Source: Chryseobacterium suipulveris (GTDB lineage Bacteria; Bacteroidota; Bacteroidia; Flavobacteriales; Weeksellaceae). Taken from it: 64,000 nt of DNA. Below, in pieces: positions 15,305-23,996 of the stretch. The notes beneath the pieces are model-generated. The model did not search any database. It was not told the DNA's origin and worked only from the letters and a program-made list of their open reading frames with translations. The translations under genes were made by a program, and so were the position numbers. Every line of letters starts with the position of its first letter. Position 1 is the stretch's first letter. The stretch lies in the NCBI RefSeq assembly GCF_022811685.1, contig NZ_CP094532.1:1079501-1143500 (forward strand), read 5' to 3'.

Positions 15305-16444
15305 ATGGACTTTAATTTATCAGAAGAGCAATTGATGATTCAGCAGGCAGCAAGAGATTTTGCACAGGCGGAATTGTTGCCCGGAGTAATCGAAAGAGAC
15401 AACGAACAAAAGTTTCCTTATGAACAGGTAAAGAAAATGGGGGAGCTCGGCTTCCTTGGAATGATGGTGGATCCGAAATATGGCGGCGCCGGAATGGACA
15501 GTGTTTCCTACGTTCTCGCCATGGAGGAAATTGCAAAAATTGACGCTTCTGCTGCAGTGGTGATGTCGGTAAACAACTCGCTGGTTTGTGCAGGATTAGA
15601 AAAATTCTGCAATGAGGAGCAGAAAATGAAATACCTAAAACCTTTGGCGAGTGGAGAAGTGATCGGTGCATTTGCACTTTCTGAACCTGAAGCAGGATCT
15701 GATGCGACTTCGCAGAAGACAACCGCTGAAGATAAAGGCGACCACTATTTGCTGAACGGTATCAAGAACTGGATCACCAATGGTGGAAACGCTACTTACT
15801 ATATCGTAATTGCACAAACTGATCCCGAGAAAAAACATAAGGGAATCAACGCCTTCATCGTGGAAAGAGGATGGGAAGGTTTCGAAATCGGTCCCAAAGA
15901 AGACAAACTGGGAATCCGCGGAAGCGATACGCATTCACTGATCTTTAATAATGTTAAAGTTCCGAAGGAAAACAGAATCGGTGAAGATGGATTTGGCTTT
16001 AATTTCGCAATGGCCGTACTGAATGGCGGTAGAATCGGCATTGCTTCACAGGCATTGGGAATCGCTTCAGGTGCGTACGAACTTGCGCTGAAATATGCGA
16101 AAACAAGAAAAGCGTTCCGTACCGAAATTATCAATCACCAAGCAATCGCATTCAAATTAGCAGATATGGCGACCCAAATTACTGCTGCAAGAATGTTGTG
16201 CTATAAAGCTGCGGTTGAAAAAGACGAAGGAAAAGACATTTCTGAAAGTGGAGCGATGGCGAAACTTTACGCTTCCCAAGTAGCGATGGACACCACGATT
16301 GAAGCAGTGCAAATCCACGGCGGTTATGGTTACGTAAAAGAATACCATGTTGAAAGAATGATGCGCGATGCGAAGATTACCCAGATTTACGAGGGAACTT
16401 CCGAAATCCAGAAAATCGTGATCTCTCGATCTATCTCTAAATAA
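15305..16444 (+). CDS. Acyl-CoA dehydrogenase
   Basis: This 379-residue FAD enzyme catalyses the first oxidation step of beta-oxidation, making a trans-2-enoyl-CoA and passing electrons to electron-transfer flavoprotein. The FAD/substrate motifs FALSEPEAGSDA (about 121-132), WITNGGNATYYIVIAQT and IRGSDTHSLIF are present. The C-terminal catalytic base is E363 in YEGTSEIQ, the position of short- and medium-chain enzymes. Length is typical. It diverges from fadD and is followed 15 bases later by a small membrane protein gene, probably on the same message. Confidence 0.92.
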   Translation: MDFNLSEEQLMIQQAARDFAQAELLPGVIERDNEQKFPYEQVKKMGELGFLGMMVDPKYGGAGMDSVSYVLAMEEIAKIDASAAVVMSVNNSLVCAGLEKFCNEEQKMKYLKPLASGEVIGAFALSEPEAGSDATSQKTTAEDKGDHYLLNGIKNWITNGGNATYYIVIAQTDPEKKHKGINAFIVERGWEGFEIGPKEDKLGIRGSDTHSLIFNNVKVPKENRIGEDGFGFNFAMAVLNGGRIGIASQALGIASGAYELALKYAKTRKAFRTEIINHQAIAFKLADMATQITAARMLCYKAAVEKDEGKDISESGAMAKLYASQVAMDTTIEAVQIHGGYGYVKEYHVERMMRDAKITQIYEGTSEIQKIVISRSISK

Positions 16445-16459
16445 TAAAAATTTTGCGTC

Positions 16460-16822
16460 ATGAAATATCTATGGATCACTTTACTTGCCGTACTCTTGGT
16501 TTTGGGCGGTTTCATTTGGTACAAATATTATTTTGTTTTTGGTGAAGGTGTGAAATCCGGAGTTCTGAATTACGCCGTGAAAAAAGGAAATATCTTCAAA
16601 ACGTATGAAGGAAAGCTGATTCAGGAGGGTTTTGGTCGAGGAAAAACGGGCGCTTTAACCAGTTATGAATTTGAATTCTCTATCGAAAACGAAGAAGTGT
16701 TTAAACAGCTCGAAATGAACAGCGGAAAAACCTTTGACCTCCACTATAAAGAATATCATGGTGTTCTTCCATGGCGCGGAAATACAACTTATCTCGTTGA
16801 CAAAGTTGTCAATATGAAGTAA
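16460..16822 (+). CDS. Membrane-anchored conserved protein of unknown function
   Basis: The 120-residue protein has one N-terminal membrane helix (about 4-25, WITLLAVLLVLGGFIWY) and a soluble domain with GVLNYAVKKGNIFKTYEGKL and ISIENEEV-like beta strands ending HGVLPWRGNTTYLVDKV. This pattern occurs widely in Bacteroidetes and is often mislabelled 6-phosphogluconate dehydrogenase; nothing in it resembles that enzyme. The anchored domain should face the periplasm. It follows the acyl-CoA dehydrogenase by 15 bases and is closed by a terminator, so the two probably share a transcript. Confidence 0.75.
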   Translation: MKYLWITLLAVLLVLGGFIWYKYYFVFGEGVKSGVLNYAVKKGNIFKTYEGKLIQEGFGRGKTGALTSYEFEFSIENEEVFKQLEMNSGKTFDLHYKEYHGVLPWRGNTTYLVDKVVNMK

Positions 16823-16846
16823 GTCACATAGCAACTGTCATCAACA

Positions 16847-16878
16847 AAATCCTTTTGGTTAGTTCCGAAAGGATTTTC
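16847..16878 (+). terminator. Terminator behind the small membrane-protein gene
   Basis: AAAATCCTTT (16847-16856) pairs perfectly with AAAGGATTTT (16868-16877) around an 11-base loop. The arms end in A and T runs, so it may act on either strand. Confidence 0.65.
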
Positions 16879-16890
16879 TACTTTTATGGA

Positions 16891-17958
16891 ATGAAAAAGT
16901 CACTGCTTCTTTTCGTGTTCGCTGCAGTTTTTGCAAATTCCCAGCAGGTTCCAACCTTGACTGATGAAATTGCTTCAAAGTTGGCAGATAAACCGTTGAA
17001 ATGCATCAACCAGGAATATCCCAATAAAACCGCTCATGTCATCAATGCTGAGAAAGATGCATTATTAACTCCAGCTCAGCTTCACCCGAGTTTTTACGGA
17101 TGTTTTGATTGGCATTCTTCTGTTTATGGGCATTGGATGCTTGTTCGGCTTTTGAAAACAAAACCAAATCTGAAAAATGCCAAAGAGATTGAAAGTATTT
17201 TGGACGGTTCTTTTCGCCCGGAAAAAATTAAAGAAGAAGCTCAGTACTTTACCAAATATGAAGTGGCGACCAATTTTGAGCGAACTTACGGATGGGCGTG
17301 GTTGCTGAAACTGGACGAAGAATTAGCGACTTGGAACCATCCGAAAGCGAAAGAATGGCATTGCAATCTCAAACCTTTGACAGATGAAATTCTACGTCTT
17401 TGGAAACTGTATCTCCCAAAACAGACGTATCCCAACAGAACCGGCGTTCACCCAAATTCGGCATTTGCATTAGCGTTTGCCATCGATTGGGCAAGAGCGA
17501 CCAACGACAGAGTATTCGAAAAACAACTCATCGAAAAATCAAAATACTTTTACCTGAACGACAGGAAAACTCCAGCTTACTTGGAACCCGACGGAAGCGA
17601 TTTCTTTTCACCCAGTTTGCAGATCGCGGACTTAATGAGAAGGGTTCTTCCACAACAGGACTTCGTGAAATGGCTGAATCAGTTTTATGACAAGAGAAGT
17701 TTGAGCAACATCGAGCAGATTCCGATAATCAGCGACATCAATGATTATCAGACAGTACACTTGGTCGGACTTTCCTTTTCCAGAGCGTGGTGCATGAAAG
17801 GTGTGGCAAAATCGCTTCCCGAAAATCACAAGCTGAAAAAACAATTTCAACAATCAGCGGACAAATTTCTCGCCAATGCATTGCCGCTACTTTTTCAGGG
17901 GAATTACGGTGGCGACCATTGGTTGGCAAGTTTTGCGGTATATGCTTTAAATGAGTAA
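16891..17958 (+). CDS. Secreted DUF2891 protein
   Basis: From the ATG at 16891 the protein has 355 residues. It starts with a signal peptide (MKKSLLLFVFAAVFANSQQ), so it is exported. The body is all-helical with repeated aromatic and acidic motifs: HPSFYGCFDWHSSVYGHWML, ERTYGWAWLLKLDEEL, HPNSAFALAFAIDWAR and YGGDHWLASFAVYAL. These are characteristic of the DUF2891 family, an alpha/alpha-barrel-like fold of unknown activity, perhaps glycoside-active. The frame is open a further 12 codons upstream, but that would hide the signal peptide and cross the terminator. No operon partner follows. Confidence 0.82.
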   Translation: MKKSLLLFVFAAVFANSQQVPTLTDEIASKLADKPLKCINQEYPNKTAHVINAEKDALLTPAQLHPSFYGCFDWHSSVYGHWMLVRLLKTKPNLKNAKEIESILDGSFRPEKIKEEAQYFTKYEVATNFERTYGWAWLLKLDEELATWNHPKAKEWHCNLKPLTDEILRLWKLYLPKQTYPNRTGVHPNSAFALAFAIDWARATNDRVFEKQLIEKSKYFYLNDRKTPAYLEPDGSDFFSPSLQIADLMRRVLPQQDFVKWLNQFYDKRSLSNIEQIPIISDINDYQTVHLVGLSFSRAWCMKGVAKSLPENHKLKKQFQQSADKFLANALPLLFQGNYGGDHWLASFAVYALNE

Positions 17959-18239
17959 AAAACGATCTAAAAAAATTGTTTGTTGAAAATTATTAAATTT
18001 CTATCTGCTCATTAAAGGTTTCTTTAACGCAAAGATTAATAGTTTGGATAGAGACTTAGGAGACAAAGATGACGAATAAATTCGTTTTGAAGCGTTCGGT
18101 TAATCACATTCGCTTGCGAATAATTTCTTTGAACCCTAAAAATGTGATTTTATGATTGAAAACTTTGCGATTGGAAATATTAGAATATTGATTATCTTGT
18201 CGTTATATTTATAATCTCGTTGAGAAAAAAGGTAATTTC
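17959..18239. other. 281-base gene-free spacer
   Basis: This is the convergent end of the DUF2891 gene and the signalling operon. No clear terminator was found. A small palindrome ATTCGCTTGCGAAT lies at 18108-18121, and there are degenerate ACGCAAAG/GACAAAG words near 18030-18070. No open frame is convincing. Confidence 0.5.
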
Positions 18240-18611
18240 TTATTTCAAATACTTCACCGCGATCTCCTCAAATTCAAAAATATCAAATGGTTTCGCGATA
18301 TATTCATCGGCGCCGGCTTGTTGGGCGAGATCCTCAATATTGCTGTTGGCAGAAAAATAGATGACGGGAATATTTTTCAGATCGGGATTGGCTTTGATTA
18401 ATCTTGTTGCTTCAATTCCACTGATGTCGGGTAACCAATTGTCCATATAAATCAGGTTGGGCATGAAATCTATTACCTGTTGCTCGATATTATTAGTGGT
18501 GGGAGAAGTTCTTACTTCGCATCCCAAATCGTTTAGAATGTCGGTGCAAAGTTCCAGGATCTCGGCATTATCGTCAAATATAAATACTTTTTTGTTCATG
18601 TTTTCGGTCAT
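18240..18611 (-). CDS. Single-domain response regulator (CheY-like)
   Basis: This stand-alone receiver of 123 residues has the acidic pair FDDN (13-14), the phospho-acceptor aspartate in IYMDNWLP (about 57), the threonine/serine in YFSANS and the lysine in AKPFD. There is no output domain, so it signals by binding a partner or by accepting phosphate from the kinases upstream. Its ATG overlaps the cheB stop codon by four bases (ATGA), which implies translational coupling. It is the last gene of the six-gene operon. A start four codons later (MNKKVF) is also possible. Confidence 0.88.
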   Translation of the reverse strand: MTENMNKKVFIFDDNAEILELCTDILNDLGCEVRTSPTTNNIEQQVIDFMPNLIYMDNWLPDISGIEATRLIKANPDLKNIPVIYFSANSNIEDLAQQAGADEYIAKPFDIFEFEEIAVKYLK

Positions 18612-19177
18612 TCTGATAATTGGTTGATATAGTTTGGCATTTCTTCAATCTGCAGAATTGCATCGGGTTCACTGTTTCTTGCTGCGTTTTCGGGCATAAA
18701 TGGGGAGGTTGCAGATTCAGGATGCTGTACCAAAATCGTTCCGCCGTGTTCTTTTACTGTTTTTAATCCAACAGTTCCGTCGGTGTTAGAACCGGATAAT
18801 AATAACGCAACCAGATTTTCTCCATATACATCTGCTGCGTTTTCTAAGGTGACATCAATTGCGGGACGGGAAAAGTTCACTTTTTCTGATGCATCGAGCG
18901 AAAATGTGCGGTCTTTTTCAATCAGTAAATGATAGTTTGGTGGCGCAATATAAATGGTTGAAGGCAATATTTTTTCCTTTTCTTCGGCTTCTTTTACCTG
19001 AAGTTTAGTTCTTGATTTTAGCAATTCGGTAAGCAAACTGTCCTGTCCTGGTTTTCGGTGGAGCACTAAAATAATCGGGAAACTGAGCACAGAATGAAGT
19101 TTCGGCAGTGTTTTGAGCAACACATCCAAACTTCCGGCAGAACCGCCAATAATCAGTGCTTCACAGTTTTTTTTCAT
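18608..19177 (-). CDS. cheB: CheB-type methylesterase domain protein without receiver
   Basis: The 189-residue protein is a free CheB catalytic domain. The serine of GGSAGS (S13), the histidine of VLHRKPG (H40) and the aspartate of LLSGSNTDGT (D133) give the expected Ser-His-Asp triad. CheB hydrolyses methyl-glutamate esters or deamidates glutamines on chemoreceptors. Here no receptor gene is present, and the usual N-terminal receiver that controls the esterase is missing, so regulation must come from a separate receiver, possibly the coupled downstream one. It lies 5 bases behind cheR. The substrate is unknown. Confidence 0.9.
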   Translation of the reverse strand: MKKNCEALIIGGSAGSLDVLLKTLPKLHSVLSFPIILVLHRKPGQDSLLTELLKSRTKLQVKEAEEKEKILPSTIYIAPPNYHLLIEKDRTFSLDASEKVNFSRPAIDVTLENAADVYGENLVALLLSGSNTDGTVGLKTVKEHGGTILVQHPESATSPFMPENAARNSEPDAILQIEEMPNYINQLSE

Positions 19178-19182
19178 TTTTG

Positions 19183-20004
19183 TTAATGAATTTTTCGCCA
19201 GATTTTTTGTGAGGTTATTCGTTCATAATTCTTAGAAACTGCCGAGAAATCAAGTGTTTCCTTTGTTCCCAACGCAATATAGCCAAACTTGTCGATACTT
19301 CCGTCGAAGAGTTCGAAAACCTTGTTCTGCAAAGGCCGGTCGAAATAGATAATCACGTTTCTGCACATAATCAACTGAAATTCGTTAAAGGAATTGTCTG
19401 AAACCAGATTGTGTGTCGAGAAAATAATTTTCTGTTTCAGTTCGTCTTTCAGTTTTCCGAGGGAATAATTGGCGGTGTAGTAATTTGAGAAATCTTCGGT
19501 TCCGCCCGCTGCAATATAATTCTCGGTGTAAAGTTGAATTTTATTTAATGGAATCATCGCCTGTGCTGCAGTTTCCAAAACGGCACTGTTGATGTCGGTG
19601 GCGTAAATCAACGCTTTGTGAAGCAGGTTGAGTTCTTTCAGAAAAATCGCGACAGAATACGCTTCTTCTCCCGTGCTGCAACCGGCAATCCAGATTCTGA
19701 TGAATGGATAAGTTCCCAATTTTGGAAGGATCTCATTTCGCAAAGTCCTGTAAAACGCAGGATCGCGGAACATTTCCGTCACATTAATTGTGATTTCCTC
19801 CAAAAAACGGTTGAAGTATTTAACATCGCTCCTTATTTTATAACGGAATTCCGCAATGCTCACAAAATGATCCATCTGAAACAGCCGCGAAATCCGCCTC
19901 TTCAGTGAAGCACGCGAATATCCCGTGAAATCATAACCGTAAACTTCCAGCACATCGGCAAGAATCTCTTCTATATTTTCATCTGTAATTTGCGTTGTGT
20001 TCAA
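19183..20004 (-). CDS. cheR: CheR-type protein glutamate methyltransferase
   Basis: The 273-residue protein has the small helical CheR N-domain (about 8-70) and a SAM-dependent methyltransferase domain. Visible are NVTEMFRDPAFY (74-85), the SAM-binding IWIAGCSTGEEAYS (104-117), the acidic YATDINSAVLE, and FQLIMCRNVIIYFD near 215-230. CheR methylates receptor glutamates and opposes CheB. No tetratricopeptide or receptor-tethering tail is present. It is two bases downstream of the receiver gene and five upstream of cheB, firmly within the operon. Confidence 0.93.
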   Translation of the reverse strand: MNTTQITDENIEEILADVLEVYGYDFTGYSRASLKRRISRLFQMDHFVSIAEFRYKIRSDVKYFNRFLEEITINVTEMFRDPAFYRTLRNEILPKLGTYPFIRIWIAGCSTGEEAYSVAIFLKELNLLHKALIYATDINSAVLETAAQAMIPLNKIQLYTENYIAAGGTEDFSNYYTANYSLGKLKDELKQKIIFSTHNLVSDNSFNEFQLIMCRNVIIYFDRPLQNKVFELFDGSIDKFGYIALGTKETLDFSAVSKNYERITSQKIWRKIH

Positions 20005-20006
20005 TG

Positions 20007-20381
20007 TTATTTCATTAATTGGTCCAGAAGTTTTACCAGTTCATCCACATTTACGGGTTTCGAAACATATCCGTCTGCACCGGCTTTCAGACATTTTTCT
20101 TTGTCTCCCGTCATTGCCTGTGCAGTGATTGCGACTACCGGAAGGTCTTTTTGTTCGGGATTGCTTTTCATTTTTTTGATGGCTTCATAACCGTCCATTT
20201 CGGGCATCATCATATCCATCAGTACGATGCCGATATCATTGTTTTGAGACATTATTTTGAAACCTTTTTCAGCACTCGTCGCAGAAATGCAGTTGTATTT
20301 TTTGGCTTTCAGAACTGCTGTCAGTGCAAAAATGTTTTTGTTGTCATCATCAATGATGAGAATCTTTTTTGAATTTTTCAT
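20007..20381 (-). CDS. Single-domain response regulator (CheY-like)
   Basis: The receiver of 124 residues has IIDDDNKNIF (acidic pair), the phospho-acceptor aspartate in VLMDMMMPEMDGYEA, the threonine in AITAQAMTGDKEKC and the lysine in SKPVNVDEL. It closely resembles the third receiver of the hybrid kinase encoded just upstream, including the MDMMMPEMDGYE and GDxEKC stretches, so one is probably a duplicated or detached copy of the other. It lies 12 bases behind the hybrid kinase and 2 bases before cheR. It has no output domain. Confidence 0.9.
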   Translation of the reverse strand: MKNSKKILIIDDDNKNIFALTAVLKAKKYNCISATSAEKGFKIMSQNNDIGIVLMDMMMPEMDGYEAIKKMKSNPEQKDLPVVAITAQAMTGDKEKCLKAGADGYVSKPVNVDELVKLLDQLMK

Positions 20382-20393
20382 AAGATACAGTTG

Positions 20394-23300
20394 CTAAATT
20401 TTGTCGTAAAGCCAAACTCTTAAAAGTGAAACCAATTGGTCGATATCCACAGGTTTTGAAATATAGTCCGAAGCGCCCACAGCAATACATTTTTCTCTGT
20501 CGCCCATCATTGCTTTTGCAGTCACGGCGAGAACCGGGAGATTTCTAAATTGCGGCAATGTTCTGATTTCGCGGATGCTTTCGTAACCGTCCATTTCGGG
20601 CATCATCATATCCATCAGAACCACGTCGATTTTAGGTTCACTGTTCAGGATTTTCAGGGCTTCTTTGCCATCCATTGCAGGAATTACTTTCATTCCGTGA
20701 ACTTCGAGTGCTTTGGTTATTGAGAAAATATTTCTCACGTCATCATCGGCAATCAGTACGGTTTTGTCTTTCAAGATATTTCGGAGTTCGCTGCCATTTG
20801 AAAAATCGCTGTTTCTTTCGTTTTTCTTCTTGCTTTTTTCTTCCACCAAATGAAGGAAAAGTCCAGCTTCATCCAGAATTCTTTGGTAGGAATGAGCCGT
20901 TTTTACCACAATAGAATCTGCATATTGCTTGATGCGGTTTTCTTCACCTTTAGAAAGGTTTTTACCTGTAAACACAATGATTGGCAAATTTTCGAGCCCT
21001 TCATTTTGCTTGATGGTTTCCAAAGTTTCGTATGCAGTTTTGTCGGGAACACCCATATCGAGAATCACGATGTCAACTTCACGGTTTTGAAGTGAATCGA
21101 TACTGTCGGAAACATTCGTCGCAATTTCGGTGTTGATGTTATTGGACTGTAAAAAGAAACTTAATGCTTTGGCGTGCTGTTCGTTTTCTTCGACGATTAA
21201 AACTTTCTTCGGTGAACGGTTCAGCGCATCTTCCAGTTTTTTGAAAACAACCTGCATCTGTTCCAGCGCAAAAGGTTTATTGATGAAATCTACGGCTCCG
21301 CGCAACAGACTTTCCTGCTTCATTTTCATGGATGACATAATGTGAACAGGAATCGGTTTGGTTTCCGGGTTTGATTTCAAAGCTTCCATCACTTGCCAAC
21401 CGTCCATCACCGGCAACTGAATGTCGAGGAGAATTGCAAGTGGTTTGTAATGTTTTGCCATTTCGAGACCTGTATCTCCCTGTACTGCTACGATTCCCTT
21501 ATAATTTTTTGCTCTTGCAAAATCGAGTAAAATTTTTGCGAAAGGCGTATCGTCTTCAACAATCAAAATCACTTTGTCGCCTTCCTGAATATTGTCGCGG
21601 TCGTCATCAACCGGTTGTGGGATATTTGGTGAAAGGAATCTTTCCGGTTGTTTCTCAGAAGTATCGACAGGAATTATTTTTTCGATTTTTGGCTGTTCGA
21701 TAATGATTTCTTCACTTACCTTTTCCGAATTTTCAGGAACAATCAAAGTGAAGGTACTTCCTTTTCCTTCGGTGCTTTCTAAAGTGATTTCGCCACCCAA
21801 CAATTTCGCCAGTTCACGACTGATGGAAAGTCCAAGTCCCGTTCCGCCGTATTTTCTTTGGGTAGAACCGTCCGCTTGTTGGAACGCCTCAAACACCATT
21901 CTCACTTTGTCTTTGGCAATTCCAATTCCTGTGTCGGCGACTCTGAACAGGAATTTCTTTTTGCTCTCATCATTGGAAACGTGCAGGGTGATACTACCTT
22001 CCGAAGTAAATTTGATCGCGTTGGAAAGCAGGTTTTTCAGAATCTGTTCAATTCTTAGTTTATCTGTTTTTAAAACATCCGTCGTTCCGGGTTCGATTTC
22101 GATATTTAAATCCAAATTTTTGTCTTTTGCTAAAGGACTGAAAAGTTGTCGCATATCGGAAGTGATTTCCTGCAGCGGCATATCCTGAATTTCTAAAGTC
22201 ATTTTTCCGGCTTCGATTTTAGAAAGGTCAAGGATTTCATCAATTAAAGTTAAAAGTCCCTGTCCTGAATTCTGCATCACTTCGGCGTATTCTACATATT
22301 GTGGATCCAAATCTTCGCTTTCGCTCATCAATTTTGAAAGGAGCAGGATAGAGTTGAGCGGTGTACGCAGTTCGTGCGACATATTTGCTAGGAATTCCGA
22401 TTTGTATTTGGTGCTTTGTTCAAGTTCTGCAGATTTCTGCAATATATCGGCGTTTCGCTGTTCTATAAGTGCGTTTTTTTCTTCCAGAAGTCCTGTTCTT
22501 TCTTCGAGTTCCTGATTGCTCTGCATCAGTTCTTCCTGCTGTACACGGAGTTCTTCTTCGGACGCGAGAAGTTTCTGCGACTGTGCTTCAAGTTCGGCAT
22601 TGATGTTTTCAAGTTCAGAATGTTGAGTCTGCAATTCTTCCGACTGCGCCTGAGTTTCTTCCAAAAGTTCCTGAAGCCGCATTCTGCTCTGCGTTCCAAA
22701 AAATGCGATACCGATATTTCCTGCAACCGCTTCAATAAATTGAAGTTGAAGCGGCGTGTATTCCTTCACTGAACCGAGTTCGATTACACCCACCGGAAAG
22801 TTGTAACGCTTGATTGGAAAGGCAATAATATTCTTTGGTTTTGTAGTTCCCGAAGCATAACTGATGGTGGTATCGATTTCAGAAATATCATTTACAAAAA
22901 TTGTTTTTTGTGATTCAAATGATTGTCCGATAATTCCTTCCCCCGCTCTGAAATCTTTTTTCAAATCAGATTCAGTCATCGCGTGACTTCCGATAAGGTG
23001 AAGTTGACGGTTTTCATTTGCGAGATAAATGCTTCCTACAACACTTTCTGTCTTTATGATTAACCCTTCTAGAATATCTGCAGCGAGTTTTTCAAGAGAT
23101 TTTTCACCCAGCATTCGGTCGTTCATTTTAGCGAGGGAAATGTTCAGCCATTCGTTAGATTTCAGCGTGTTGATCGATGTTTTCAGCGATTCTGCCATGG
23201 TTTTCAGTGAAGATGCGGTTTCGCCGAGTAGTTCTTCGGACTTTTCATCAATCAAAATATCGTATTTCCCGCCCGAAATCTGCTTACTGACGCTTTCTAT

Positions 23301-23996
23301 TGCGGCCAAACGTTTTTCGGTTTCTCTATTTTTCACTTCAAGTTCGCTATTGAGATTATTTTTCTCGCTATAATCCTGAGAAACTCTGCGGAAGAAAATA
23401 AATGTAATTAAAAGCGCTAAAATTGCGGTAGTGACAATGAAATAAGGAGTAAAAGCCGCGAATTTCTCCATGGTCTCCGTTCGTGAAGCGAGCACTGCAC
23501 GCTCTTCAGTCTGCATTGTGTTTACGATTCGGCTGATTTCATCCATGTGTCTTTTTCCGTCCAGCAACTGTCCTGTGGTAACGCCACCGTTCTTTCCATC
23601 GTTCAGATTTTCATCAAGGATTTCAAACCGGATTTCGATTTCTTTTTTCAGATCTTCAAGATTTTTTGCTTGGGCAGGAGTTTTGGCGATTTCTTTTGAA
23701 AGCGTATTCACACTTTCGTTCAGTTTTTCTTTTGCATTGTAATAAGGAGCCAGAAACCTTTCATTTTTGGTAAGCAAAAATCCTCTTTGGCCGGTTTCCG
23801 CATCTTTCATTAAAGAATTTACCTCATGAAGATTTTTAATAATCAGGTTGCTTTCCCTCATTAACTGAGCGCTTTCAATCAGGTTTTTTATGCTTGAATA
23901 TGACGCGATTGAACTGATCAGTAGCAGAAGTACCGAAAGTCCAAGTCCGAATAGCAGGTTTTTTTTGAATGACATCATAATCTTAGTTTTGTTCAA
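20394..23996 (-). CDS. Hybrid sensor histidine kinase: CHASE3-HAMP-GAF-HisKA-HATPase-three receivers
   Basis: The 1200-residue membrane kinase has TM helix 1 (13-34), a periplasmic CHASE3-type helical domain (about 40-175), TM helix 2 (180-204), a HAMP-like segment, a GAF domain (about 295-435), and a glutamine/glutamate-rich coiled coil (440-530). The HisKA box has H541 (SHELRTP), followed by a HATPase domain with NLLSNAIKFT and DTGIGI/GGTGLGLS. Receivers follow at about 807-920, 930-1050 and 1078-1195 (D858, D980, D1129). The middle receiver is atypical, with VEENE instead of paired aspartates and no P at the usual place after DMG. It overlaps the upstream kinase gene by 14 bases. Confidence 0.94.
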   Translation of the reverse strand: MNKTKIMMSFKKNLLFGLGLSVLLLLISSIASYSSIKNLIESAQLMRESNLIIKNLHEVNSLMKDAETGQRGFLLTKNERFLAPYYNAKEKLNESVNTLSKEIAKTPAQAKNLEDLKKEIEIRFEILDENLNDGKNGGVTTGQLLDGKRHMDEISRIVNTMQTEERAVLASRTETMEKFAAFTPYFIVTTAILALLITFIFFRRVSQDYSEKNNLNSELEVKNRETEKRLAAIESVSKQISGGKYDILIDEKSEELLGETASSLKTMAESLKTSINTLKSNEWLNISLAKMNDRMLGEKSLEKLAADILEGLIIKTESVVGSIYLANENRQLHLIGSHAMTESDLKKDFRAGEGIIGQSFESQKTIFVNDISEIDTTISYASGTTKPKNIIAFPIKRYNFPVGVIELGSVKEYTPLQLQFIEAVAGNIGIAFFGTQSRMRLQELLEETQAQSEELQTQHSELENINAELEAQSQKLLASEEELRVQQEELMQSNQELEERTGLLEEKNALIEQRNADILQKSAELEQSTKYKSEFLANMSHELRTPLNSILLLSKLMSESEDLDPQYVEYAEVMQNSGQGLLTLIDEILDLSKIEAGKMTLEIQDMPLQEITSDMRQLFSPLAKDKNLDLNIEIEPGTTDVLKTDKLRIEQILKNLLSNAIKFTSEGSITLHVSNDESKKKFLFRVADTGIGIAKDKVRMVFEAFQQADGSTQRKYGGTGLGLSISRELAKLLGGEITLESTEGKGSTFTLIVPENSEKVSEEIIIEQPKIEKIIPVDTSEKQPERFLSPNIPQPVDDDRDNIQEGDKVILIVEDDTPFAKILLDFARAKNYKGIVAVQGDTGLEMAKHYKPLAILLDIQLPVMDGWQVMEALKSNPETKPIPVHIMSSMKMKQESLLRGAVDFINKPFALEQMQVVFKKLEDALNRSPKKVLIVEENEQHAKALSFFLQSNNINTEIATNVSDSIDSLQNREVDIVILDMGVPDKTAYETLETIKQNEGLENLPIIVFTGKNLSKGEENRIKQYADSIVVKTAHSYQRILDEAGLFLHLVEEKSKKKNERNSDFSNGSELRNILKDKTVLIADDDVRNIFSITKALEVHGMKVIPAMDGKEALKILNSEPKIDVVLMDMMMPEMDGYESIREIRTLPQFRNLPVLAVTAKAMMGDREKCIAVGASDYISKPVDIDQLVSLLRVWLYDKI

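Noticed and set aside
16855..16890. Upstream start of the DUF2891 protein
   Set aside because: It would run through the terminator hairpin and push the signal peptide inside the protein.
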